Source of the DNA: an uncultured Clostridia bacterium
GTDB lineage: Bacteria; Bacillota; Clostridia; Christensenellales; UBA1242
Direction: 5' to 3'
Assembly (NCBI GenBank): GCA_934771675.1
Contig: CAKVMF010000033.1
Span: 1 to 8,975 of the forward strand
Length of the DNA stretch: 8,975 bases
Shown here: piece by piece, positions 1 to 5,742 of the stretch
Position numbering within the stretch: position 1 is the stretch's first letter
Layout: every line of letters starts with the position of its first letter
The notes under the pieces: model-generated
What the model was told of the DNA's origin: nothing
The model's database searches: none
The model's input: only the letters and a program-made list of their open reading frames with translations
Position numbers and translations under genes: made by a program

Positions 1-244
1 ATGCTGTGATACCACTAAGGATGTTTGTTTCAACATCAAGGCATCCACCTTTTTTTGTTTCTTCATTCAAAAGTTCTTTGCATCTGTTCCAAACCTTTTG
101 AGTTTTTTCTGTTGGACCAACAAGGAAACTTTCATCCCCCTTATATTCTGTGTAGTTGGCATCAATGAACGCACTGACATTGATTTCAGCTTGCCAATCT
201 TCACCCCTGAATCCATTCCATTCTTCTTTTAAAATTTTATCCAT
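1..244 (-). CDS. pflB: Pyruvate formate-lyase (formate C-acetyltransferase), N-terminal 81 residues, cut by left edge
   Basis: This is the start of the glycyl-radical enzyme that converts pyruvate and CoA to acetyl-CoA and formate in anaerobic sugar fermentation, in the cytoplasm. Translating the minus strand from the ATG at 244-242 gives MDKILKEEWNGF, then DWQAEINVSAFI, NYTEYKGDESFLVGPTEKT and finally DVETNILSGITA. These follow the PflB N-terminus closely (compare WxxEINVRDFI, NYTPYxGDESFLxGPTE and the STITSH motif just past the edge). Catalytic cysteines and the C-terminal glycyl-radical loop lie outside the window. The start is fixed by AAAGGAGA four bases upstream and by family length. 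The gene is separated by 193 bases from the membrane-protein gene upstream, so it is probably its own transcription unit. The activase gene pflA is not visible. Confidence 0.95.
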   Translation of the reverse strand, partial: MDKILKEEWNGFRGEDWQAEINVSAFIDANYTEYKGDESFLVGPTEKTQKVWNRCKELLNEETKKGGCLDVETNILSGITA

Positions 245-248
245 AGAA

Positions 249-256
249 TCTCCTTT
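249..256 (-). promoter_or_regulatory. Ribosome binding site of pflB
   Basis: On the minus strand this reads AAAGGAGA, a near-perfect match to the anti-Shine-Dalgarno complement. It sits four bases before the pflB ATG and decides that start codon. Confidence 0.85.
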
Positions 257-350
257 GCTTTAGCAACATATAAAAAGTGTTTTAATCTTCAAGAAAACAG
301 CAAGTTTTCATGCTTTTTCTATGCTATACTTTCAAAAACACTACCTTTTC

Positions 351-359
351 ATTTTATCA
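351..359 (-). promoter_or_regulatory. Possible extended -10 promoter for pflB
   Basis: On the minus strand this reads TGATAAAAT, a TGn-extended -10 (TAAAAT, five of six matches). No good -35 lies 17 bases upstream, where there is only a T run. It would give a leader of about 100 nt before pflB. The surrounding 245-437 region is extremely AT-rich, so chance -10 matches are expected. An alternative TATAAT at 383-388 also lacks a -35. The leader contains a small GAAAAC/GTTTTC hairpin (293-298 with 304-309), and no riboswitch or convincing terminator was seen. Confidence 0.3.
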
Positions 360-437
360 AAATATTATCCATAAAAAAAGCAATTATAAAAATATTTTAT
401 AAAATTAGTTATTTTAGACATATATTTTTATAAAAAA

Positions 438-2102
438 TTAAAAATTATGTTCCATACCGGTAACCGCAACTAGTTCTTCGTAACTTTCATAAACATAAAG
501 TTTCAAATTCCCTGATGTAAATTTTAAATAATCATCATTTTTGAAATATTCGTTTAACCCATGCCAATCATCCTCTAATATGTTTATCAAAACAAAAACT
601 TTTCCTTCAGGTTTTTTTTCATAAGGACTTTTTTGTTGAAGCCAAGGATTTATGTCATCAATATTTGCGATTTCGCCTTCTTTTGCATAGATGATATATT
701 CTCTATTCCCCACATTTGGACTTCTAACATAGCACTCACCATTTGAAAGTTCAATCAAGATATTTGCCTGCCAGAATGATGAATAACCTTCTTTTAATCC
801 ATTTTCAATGCAATACTTTGAAACATTACGAATATCTACTGTTTTATCATAACCCCAAAGATATACATAATTCATAATGGTGCATAAACTAAAAATAATT
901 GATAGCGAAGCAAAAGTTAAAGCTCGAAGCGCCCCATCATTAATCTTATTCCAAATAAATCCAAACAAATCAATAAACATAAATGGAAGCAAAATTAAAA
1001 ATGGAAGCATATACATTCCAAACACAACAACGTTTGTAAACAGCCCCAAAACAAGCATAATTCCGTAACCACAAAGAACAGTGTATCCAAAAAACTTCGA
1101 AATATTGTTTACCTTTAATTTTTTCATAAAAAATAGCACAAACCACAAAATCATCAACGCATAGATAACCGTTGAAAACAATTTAACTATCAATGCAGAT
1201 TCTGAACCAAAAACAGCATAAATTGAAATAAGAACATCTTCAAACGCTTCAGGATTGAAAGTCAATTTTAAACTTTTTGAATAACCATAAGCTTTAAACG
1301 AATAGATTTTGTTAAGATAAAAAATATTGACAAAAAATCCAATTGCAGCCAAAACGCTAATGATGAACACTGCCCAAAATAGATTTTTCCAAAACAACTT
1401 ATCTTCACCTTTTTTGTTTAGCATAAACAAAATAAAGATAGCTAGAGCCATTGGCATATAAAGTGAAGCCACAAGTCTTGCACCAGCAAGCCCCGCAACA
1501 AACGATAAAACACAGGTAACCGCAAACAAAATATATTTTGCTGGTTTATTTTTTGATTTTAAACTCAAAAATAATGTTCCCAAAATAAAAAATTCTATCA
1601 TTAAAAACGCATTGTATGAAAGTCCATAAAGGATATAATATTCATACTTTAAAGAAAATGGCAAAAGAAATATTGTTGCCATAACTGGGAAAAGTTTTTT
1701 CCTGCCAATTGAAAGCATAAACACATAAAGTGATGCTAACAAAATTGCAACAGCAATGATTGTTCCCAAAACTCGAACAACATACATATTGCTGGTAAAC
1801 TTAAACAAAAATGCAAAGATTAAATGAACATAAAACACTCGAATTTCAGTTGAATAATACCAGTCTTTCACCAAAATTTGATTATACTGTGATGATAGCT
1901 TTCCAAGCAAAAGTTCTGAAGAGTTGTCCGAATCAATTATGTAGTCAATTTTTATAGCAATAAATATGCAAAATAATATAAAAGCCACAGCCAATGCTGA
2001 CCAACTAATTATTAAAAATATTTTTTCTTTTCGTGCGTTGCTATCTGCGGGCTTTGCGCCTTCTAGTATTTTTTCAGTTGTATCTGCCATATTAATACCC
2101 AT
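438..2102 (-). CDS. Polytopic membrane protein, GT-C (family 39-like) glycosyltransferase candidate
   Basis: This 554-residue integral membrane protein has a charged, hydrophilic N-terminus (about 1-26) and a first membrane helix at about 28-50. About eleven to twelve further hydrophobic segments run to about 414, followed by a soluble C-terminal domain of about 140 residues (415-554). The loop after the first helix holds IDSDNSSELLLGKL (56-69) and WYYSTEIRVF (81-90). An acidic motif in the first external loop is typical of GT-C transferases, which use polyprenyl-phosphate sugars, so D57 or D59 is the likely catalytic acid. Family membership is inferred from this layout and the donor and acceptor cannot be told. 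The start is uncertain. The ATG at 2102 lies inside the Gre gene, while Met5 at 2090 follows that gene's TAA by one base (TAATATG). Neither has a clear Shine-Dalgarno sequence, which suggests translational coupling. It is the last gene of the four-gene cluster, and no clear terminator follows. Confidence 0.8.
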   Translation of the reverse strand: MGINMADTTEKILEGAKPADSNARKEKIFLIISWSALAVAFILFCIFIAIKIDYIIDSDNSSELLLGKLSSQYNQILVKDWYYSTEIRVFYVHLIFAFLFKFTSNMYVVRVLGTIIAVAILLASLYVFMLSIGRKKLFPVMATIFLLPFSLKYEYYILYGLSYNAFLMIEFFILGTLFLSLKSKNKPAKYILFAVTCVLSFVAGLAGARLVASLYMPMALAIFILFMLNKKGEDKLFWKNLFWAVFIISVLAAIGFFVNIFYLNKIYSFKAYGYSKSLKLTFNPEAFEDVLISIYAVFGSESALIVKLFSTVIYALMILWFVLFFMKKLKVNNISKFFGYTVLCGYGIMLVLGLFTNVVVFGMYMLPFLILLPFMFIDLFGFIWNKINDGALRALTFASLSIIFSLCTIMNYVYLWGYDKTVDIRNVSKYCIENGLKEGYSSFWQANILIELSNGECYVRSPNVGNREYIIYAKEGEIANIDDINPWLQQKSPYEKKPEGKVFVLINILEDDWHGLNEYFKNDDYLKFTSGNLKLYVYESYEELVAVTGMEHNF

Positions 2103-2595
2103 TCAAAGGGATAGATTCATCATCTTTTCCCTTAGTTATCGACTTTATTGTTACGTAATAATCATATTCTGGGCTAACCTTAACATAAATTCTGTCGCCA
2201 ACTTTGTGACCGAGCACAGCTCTTCCAAAAGGCGACTCTTTGCTGATTATTCCCTTTTCAAGATCAAGCCTGGTTGTTGTTGAAATCATCAAAGTTTCTG
2301 TGTCTTTTGTGTCCTCATACTCAACCACAATCTTGTCAAACAAACCAACTTCATCTGGCTTGGAATCTGTGCTTATTACCTTTGCTGTTTTAACCATACG
2401 CTGCAAAAAACGAATACGGCTTTCATTTCTGCAAAATGCACGTTTTGCACTTCTATATTCCGCATTTTCAGAAGTATCACCCAGCGAGTGAGCCTCTTTA
2501 ACATCATCTGATAATTTTGGTCTAAGTTCAGTTGAACGATAATGAATTTCATCATTCATCTTTTTTATATCAACCGCTGTTAATTCATTATACAT
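2092..2595 (-). CDS. GreA/GreB-family transcript cleavage factor
   Basis: Gre factors enter the RNA polymerase secondary channel and stimulate cleavage of backtracked RNA. The 167-residue protein has the two usual parts. An N-terminal coiled-coil hairpin (about 5-75) carries LRPKL and the tip GDTSENAEY (39-47). A C-terminal FKBP-like domain (about 85-152) carries SPFGRAVLGHKVGDRIYVKV (121-140), the family's SPLGRALLGKKxGD motif. The tip acids D40 and E43 match the GreA pair D41/E44 that holds the catalytic magnesium. Threonine replaces the usual leucine or basic residue after GD. Typical GreA is about 158 residues, and the extra length is a C-terminal tail that overlaps the start of the membrane-protein gene. 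The start has AGGTGG upstream. Whether this is the cell's only Gre factor or a paralogue cannot be judged here, so no symbol is given. Confidence 0.9.
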   Translation of the reverse strand: MYNELTAVDIKKMNDEIHYRSTELRPKLSDDVKEAHSLGDTSENAEYRSAKRAFCRNESRIRFLQRMVKTAKVISTDSKPDEVGLFDKIVVEYEDTKDTETLMISTTTRLDLEKGIISKESPFGRAVLGHKVGDRIYVKVSPEYDYYVTIKSITKGKDDESIPLNGY

Positions 2596-2599
2596 TTTT

Positions 2600-2605
2600 C
2601 CACCT
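2600..2605 (-). promoter_or_regulatory. Ribosome binding site of the Gre-family gene
   Basis: AGGTGG on the minus strand lies four bases before the ATG at 2595 and fills the 11-base gap after the stop of the upstream phosphatase gene. It supports both the start and co-transcription. Confidence 0.75.
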
Positions 2606-2606
2606 A

Positions 2607-3170
2607 TTATTTTAATAGTATCTTTTCAATTTCTGCCCAGCTTGAAACTCTTTTGATATTCATTTTTTGAAGCTCAACATCAGTCATATGGCGATTGTGA
2701 TAGGCAGTAAACAAAAGTTTGATTGGGGTTTTGTTTTCCAAATTTTTAAGTTTGTCATCAATTTGAACATCAACATCAAAAATATTTTTTGACCCACCAA
2801 AAAGAATATGTGATGGACTGATAAATGGAAAGTTTCTCAAAATAAATTCATACTTAAATTTTAAGCTTTGTCCTGACTCTTTCACCGCATAAGGATTAAC
2901 AAATGCTGACAAAAAATAAACTTCATAAACCTTTGAAAGTTTTTCAATTGTTTCAATTGCACCTGGCAACATTTCAGCTTTTTCATAAAGATCAACATCT
3001 TTCAAACTTGCATTGAAACGATATTTTTCATCTGTATCTTCAATGATGTCGTCAATATAATAAGTTTTAAAATCGTCAATAGCATAGTTTTTTCCAATCC
3101 ACTTATTAAGCTCATCAAGATAAGTGTTCCAGCAAACCACACCATCAATATCAATTAAAATTTTCTTCAT
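2607..3170 (-). CDS. HAD-superfamily phosphatase, 5'(3')-deoxyribonucleotidase-like (NT5C type)
   Basis: The protein is 187 residues, cytoplasmic, with no signal peptide or membrane helix. HAD motifs are in order: motif I ILIDIDGVV (4-12) with nucleophile D7 and acid D9, motif II in VYFLSAF (84-90) with S88, motif III probably FGGSKN (124-129) with K128, and motif IV in VQIDDK (135-140) with D138/D139. A small helical cap lies between motifs I and II (about 15-70). This layout fits the NT5C family, which hydrolyses (deoxy)nucleoside monophosphates. The natural substrate is inferred, and other small phosphates are possible. Its ATG overlaps the stop of the NADAR-like gene (TAATG), and AAGGGG (3178-3183) inside that gene is its ribosome binding site, so the two are translationally coupled. 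The stop is TAA and the Gre gene starts 11 bases later. Confidence 0.8.
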   Translation of the reverse strand: MKKILIDIDGVVCWNTYLDELNKWIGKNYAIDDFKTYYIDDIIEDTDEKYRFNASLKDVDLYEKAEMLPGAIETIEKLSKVYEVYFLSAFVNPYAVKESGQSLKFKYEFILRNFPFISPSHILFGGSKNIFDVDVQIDDKLKNLENKTPIKLLFTAYHNRHMTDVELQKMNIKRVSSWAEIEKILLK

Positions 3171-3802
3171 TAGTTTTCCCCTTGAACAAAAGTTTTAATA
3201 GCGTTTAATTCATACTCAAATTCAAATCTTGAAAAAACAGTTTTTGTTTTGTCAGGTTCACCCATTGCATGTAAAATATACTTATCACCAACATTTTTCA
3301 ATGCATTTCTAAACAATGGATTTTGAATTGCAGAAATATAAAGTTCATCAACAAAATCTTCATATTCGCTGCTTTCTCTACTCATAATTTTGCCCATATA
3401 ACAAAATTTTTGCAATTTTTTCCAATCATAATTTGAAGCCGCTTTAACATTGTTTGAGTCTAAACCAAAGTAAACAGCCATTGCTTTTTGTGATTTTTTA
3501 TCATCAAATTTAAGTGCTTGAAAAACACTTTCAATTGAGTTAACTTTTAATCCCTTAAACTTAAATTCATAGTGAAACAAGTTTGAAAGTGCCTTTGAAA
3601 TTGCCCCATGAATTTTGTATCCAACGTTGATAATTGTTTCGGTTTCACCAACCCATTCGCCGTCTTTTCCTTCACGAATACATACACCGTCAACAAAAAT
3701 TGATTCATCTTTTTTTGTTTCAAGTTCTTTCATTTCAAACTTAAAATTCTTTTTAAAAGCCTTAAATTTTTCAAGTTCTTTTTTTACTTTTCTTGAAGTC
3801 AT
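3170..3802 (-). CDS. NADAR/YbiA-like protein (N-glycosidase superfamily)
   Basis: The protein has 210 residues. The NADAR core runs from about 63 to 203: ALSNLFHYEFKFKGLKV (71-87), then NSIESVFQALKF (88-99), which matches the family pattern SxExxFQAxKF with the conserved glutamate at E91, then DWKKLQ (126-131) and NPLFRNALKNVGDKYILHA (161-179). NADAR proteins cleave N-glycosidic bonds. Characterised members act on riboflavin-pathway intermediates or remove ADP-ribose from guanine. The closing segment, EPDKTKTVFSRFEF (182-195), differs from the DxxWG motif of E. coli YbiA, so activity should not be assumed. The first 60 residues are a lysine-rich extension not found in the minimal family. AAGGA (3813-3817) lies 10 bases before the ATG. 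It begins the coupled cluster. A TACAAT at 3846-3851 could be its -10 but has no good -35, and read-through from the zinc-ribbon gene is possible. Confidence 0.72.
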   Translation of the reverse strand: MTSRKVKKELEKFKAFKKNFKFEMKELETKKDESIFVDGVCIREGKDGEWVGETETIINVGYKIHGAISKALSNLFHYEFKFKGLKVNSIESVFQALKFDDKKSQKAMAVYFGLDSNNVKAASNYDWKKLQKFCYMGKIMSRESSEYEDFVDELYISAIQNPLFRNALKNVGDKYILHAMGEPDKTKTVFSRFEFEYELNAIKTFVQGEN

Positions 3803-3847
3803 TGCAAAATTTTCCTTAAATTATTTTTTAAATTTTTAATCTTTAAT

Positions 3848-3882
3848 TGTATTTTTTATTCGATTTTTTAAATAAAAATACA
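3848..3882. repeat. AT-only inverted repeat between the zinc-ribbon and NADAR-like genes
   Basis: The left arm TGTATTTTTTATT (3848-3860) pairs with the right arm AATAAAAATACA (3871-3882) with one bulged T, around a 10-base loop. It starts just after the stop of the zinc-ribbon gene. There is no G+C-rich core and no T run after the second arm in the direction of transcription, so it is at best a weak terminator. It also overlaps the only -10-like sequence available to the NADAR-like gene. Confidence 0.45.
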
Positions 3883-3883
3883 T

Positions 3884-4390
3884 TTATGCGTTATTTTTAT
3901 CATTTGACACTGTGTGTCCGCAATACTGACAAATCCAATTTACGCCATCAAATTCCATAACACCGCCACAGTTTGGACATTTTGATTTTTTTGTGTTTTT
4001 TGCATCTTGCTTTTTGTTTCTGTTAAGTTCAAGCAAATCACCATGAACCAAATACCCTGTCAAATAATTATTCAAAATAAGATAGTTTAAATCCTTGTTA
4101 ACATTTTCAGGAGTTGTTGAAAGTTGAGTTGCAAGTTCACTAATGCTATAAACATTTTCATTCAAAATAAGACGCATCAAAACAACTTTTGATTTTAATT
4201 CGCCAAAACCAATCCACCACATTGGTGAACCATAAAAACCTAAAACAGCCATTACGATTCCAACAACCAAAAGAGCTGTCATTCCTTTTGTTCCACCAAA
4301 AATTATACTAACAACCCCTGCTGGCAAGAATAGCGTAAAGAGCATTGCCATTGCAAATCTGAATTTTATATTCTTTTTTAATTTTTCCAT
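3884..4390 (-). CDS. Small membrane protein with winged-helix-like segment and C-terminal zinc ribbon
   Basis: The protein has 168 residues from the ATG at 4390. Two hydrophobic segments (about 12-31 and 36-53) form a membrane hairpin. A segment at about 68-118 (LMRLILNENVYSISELATQL, then ENVNKDLNYLILNNYL) reads like a winged helix. A lysine-rich linker (125-137) leads to a zinc ribbon with CPNCGG (138-143) and CQYCGH (154-159), giving four cysteine ligands. Such layouts occur in many uncharacterised Firmicutes proteins. The specific function is not recognised, and cytoplasmic display of the wing and ribbon is inferred. A longer start at 4429 is rejected because the promoter -10 lies at 4413-4418, downstream of it. 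The chosen ATG has AGAAGGT (4398-4404) at seven bases. It diverges from the coiled-coil gene. Confidence 0.8.
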   Translation of the reverse strand: MEKLKKNIKFRFAMAMLFTLFLPAGVVSIIFGGTKGMTALLVVGIVMAVLGFYGSPMWWIGFGELKSKVVLMRLILNENVYSISELATQLSTTPENVNKDLNYLILNNYLTGYLVHGDLLELNRNKKQDAKNTKKSKCPNCGGVMEFDGVNWICQYCGHTVSNDKNNA

Positions 4391-4412
4391 AATATCTACC
4401 TTCTCTAAAAAA

Positions 4413-4441
4413 ATTATATCACATAGCATGTTTTTTCACAA
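4413..4441 (-). promoter_or_regulatory. Sigma-A-type promoter of the zinc-ribbon gene
   Basis: On the minus strand, TTGTGA (4436-4441, four of six) is followed by a 17-base spacer and a perfect TATAAT (4413-4418). Transcription would begin near 4406, just before the ribosome binding site, giving a very short leader. This fixes the start codon of the gene at 4390. Confidence 0.75.
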
Positions 4442-4676
4442 TTATTTTAAACATATGATTTTACCAAAATTTTATTGCAAAAAAATAGCTTATCAAGAAA
4501 AGAACCATAATCCTTATCTAGATTTTATTATTCCATTCATTTTCTTTTCTTCCCAATTAATAGATTTTAAAAGTAAAATATTATTTGATTTTTTGACTTT
4601 GAAAAATTGTAAATTGATTGCATCGTTAATAGCAGATGAATAATTATCCACTCTACGAAAAATCCCTTTTTTACTT
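4442..4676. other. Divergent intergenic region without a confident gene
   Basis: This AT-rich spacer lies between the two divergent promoters. A 71-codon plus-strand frame starting at 4428 lacks a ribosome binding site and is rich in Phe, Ile and Lys, as translated noncoding AT-rich DNA is. A 45-codon minus-strand frame (GTG at 4651 to TAA at 4514) is listed only as a finding. No tandem repeat, RNA gene or strong hairpin was seen. Confidence 0.6.
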
Positions 4677-4705
4677 TTGACATTTACTATAATTTGTCAT
4701 ATAAT
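4677..4705 (+). promoter_or_regulatory. Perfect consensus sigma-A promoter of the coiled-coil gene
   Basis: TTGACA (4677-4682), a 17-base spacer and TATAAT (4700-4705) match the housekeeping consensus at all twelve positions with ideal spacing. The start of transcription should fall near 4712, giving a leader of about 20 nt. Inverted pentamers TGACA (4678-4682) and TGTCA (4695-4699) lie on the -35 and directly next to the -10, so a repressor site is possible but unproven. Confidence 0.9.
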
Positions 4706-4718
4706 TGTAACTAACACT

Positions 4719-4724
4719 AGGGGG
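4719..4724 (+). promoter_or_regulatory. Ribosome binding site of the coiled-coil gene
   Basis: AGGGGG, seven bases before the ATG at 4732, is well placed and fixes the start. Confidence 0.75.
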
Positions 4725-4731
4725 AAGTTTA

Positions 4732-5646
4732 ATGGAAATTATTGATAAGATTAATCAAATAAGAGAAGATCTCAAAAAAGTTTATAACGAACACGAATCT
4801 TGGGACAAACATTATAAGGCTCAAACAGAATATATGGAGAGATATTATAAATCAAAAGAGTTTTTTGATAAAAAAATAAAATTAGCTCCAATGGTCATTG
4901 AACACAACGAAGAGGAAATCAAGTGGTATAAAGACCAAATAGAAGAAATTGAGAAGCTTCACCCTGACTATGAAACAAATGAAGATCTTAAAGAGTATGC
5001 AGAAAGTATAGAAGAATATAAAAAGTGTATTGCTAAAAATGAAAAAACTATCGCAGAATATAAACAAGACAAAAAAGATTCCGTTCATTCAGTAATTGAC
5101 GTAAACGAAACAATTGCAAATCGAAAAAAGGAAATCGAAGCCGGTATTGCAAAAAATGAAGAAAACTACAAAACCGAAACGGAAAGACTAAATGCTGAAC
5201 TTTTAAGCATTTCACCAAAAGCTCCAAAATTAAAAGATATTTTGAGAGAAATTGATTGGAATAAAAAACAAATTGAAGACTGTAACGAAGAAATAAAAGA
5301 ACTTAATGAATATCTTGAAATAAGAACAAAAAATGCAAACTCATCTCAAAAAGATTACGAAAATATAAAAAGACAATTTGAAAATGAATTAGCGGATGCT
5401 TACAGCGAAGAATACAAACGACAAACCCTTTTTGACTATGAACGCAGAGCTGGACATTTAAAATGTGTAGCAAAAGACACACAAGAAGATATTGATTCTC
5501 ACAAACAAAGAATTGAAAAATCAAAAATTGCTATACAAAAATTACAAGAAGAAGCTGAAAAACTAGAGCAAAAAATCATCAAAGAAAGAGCTCAAAAAGA
5601 AAAAACTTCTCAAATCGATTCCGATGAACCACAAATGGGAGAATAA
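4732..5646 (+). CDS. Uncharacterised coiled-coil protein
   Basis: I do not recognise this 304-residue protein. It is very rich in Glu, Lys, Asp, Asn and Gln, with no signal peptide, membrane segment, catalytic motif or metal-binding motif, so it is probably cytoplasmic. Heptad-like helices fill most of it: about 1-50, 55-170 and 180-290. Short breaks occur near HPDYETNEDL (77-86) and at SISPKAPKL (about 159-167), where a proline-containing turn may fold two long helices into a hairpin. The tail from about 290 (TSQIDSDEPQMGE) is acidic and disordered. It has a consensus promoter, a good ribosome binding site and its own terminator, so it is monocistronic and probably well expressed unless repressed. 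It is the only gene on this strand. A structural, scaffold or SMC-like accessory role is possible, but no ATPase head is present. Low-complexity similarity to myosin- or SMC-like proteins should not be read as homology. Confidence 0.85.
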   Translation: MEIIDKINQIREDLKKVYNEHESWDKHYKAQTEYMERYYKSKEFFDKKIKLAPMVIEHNEEEIKWYKDQIEEIEKLHPDYETNEDLKEYAESIEEYKKCIAKNEKTIAEYKQDKKDSVHSVIDVNETIANRKKEIEAGIAKNEENYKTETERLNAELLSISPKAPKLKDILREIDWNKKQIEDCNEEIKELNEYLEIRTKNANSSQKDYENIKRQFENELADAYSEEYKRQTLFDYERRAGHLKCVAKDTQEDIDSHKQRIEKSKIAIQKLQEEAEKLEQKIIKERAQKEKTSQIDSDEPQMGE

Positions 5647-5659
5647 TTAATCGCTAAAC

Positions 5660-5688
5660 AAAAACACAGGTGACATGCCTGTGTTTTT
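5660..5688. terminator. Bidirectional rho-independent terminator
   Basis: The stem AAAAACACAGG (5660-5670) pairs perfectly over 11 bp with CCTGTGTTTTT (5678-5688) around the loop TGACATG. A T run follows on the plus strand, and on the minus strand the arm ends in TTTTTGTTT. It lies 13 bases after the coiled-coil gene and 54 bases after the end of the M60 peptidase gene, so it serves both convergent transcripts. Confidence 0.92.
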
Positions 5689-5742
5689 TATTTTAATCTA
5701 TTTGTTTTCTGTTTCACTCATTAAAAGAAATTAAAAACTTTT

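Noticed and set aside
245..437. Rho-independent terminator after the membrane-protein gene
   Set aside because: The region holds only A/T palindromes and one small GAAAAC/GTTTTC hairpin. No stem with a G+C core followed by a T run was found.
2240..2491. Plus-strand frames inside the minus-strand genes (here opposite the Gre gene, also opposite the phosphatase, NADAR-like and M60 genes)
   Set aside because: They are antisense shadows of well-supported genes, without ribosome binding sites or recognisable protein features.
2092..3802. Prophage or mobile-element origin for the NADAR, HAD and Gre genes
   Set aside because: NADAR proteins do occur in phages, but no integrase, structural phage gene, transposase, terminal repeat or attachment site is visible, and base use matches the neighbours.
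3170..4390. A complete DarT-NADAR toxin-antitoxin pair
   Set aside because: The gene next to the NADAR-like gene encodes a zinc-ribbon membrane protein with no ADP-ribosyltransferase features, so no toxin partner can be shown.
4391..4429. Longer start (13 more residues) for the zinc-ribbon protein
   Set aside because: The perfect TATAAT of its promoter lies at 4413-4418, inside this extension, and the ATG at 4390 has a well-spaced AGAAGGT.
4428..4643. 71-codon plus-strand frame in the divergent intergenic region
   Set aside because: It has no ribosome binding site, overlaps the promoter of the zinc-ribbon gene and has the Phe/Ile/Lys bias of translated noncoding AT-rich DNA.
4882..5524. Minus-strand frames opposite the coiled-coil gene
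   Set aside because: Their Phe/Leu/Ile-rich, membrane-like content is what the complement of a Glu/Lys-rich gene produces. No start signals support them.
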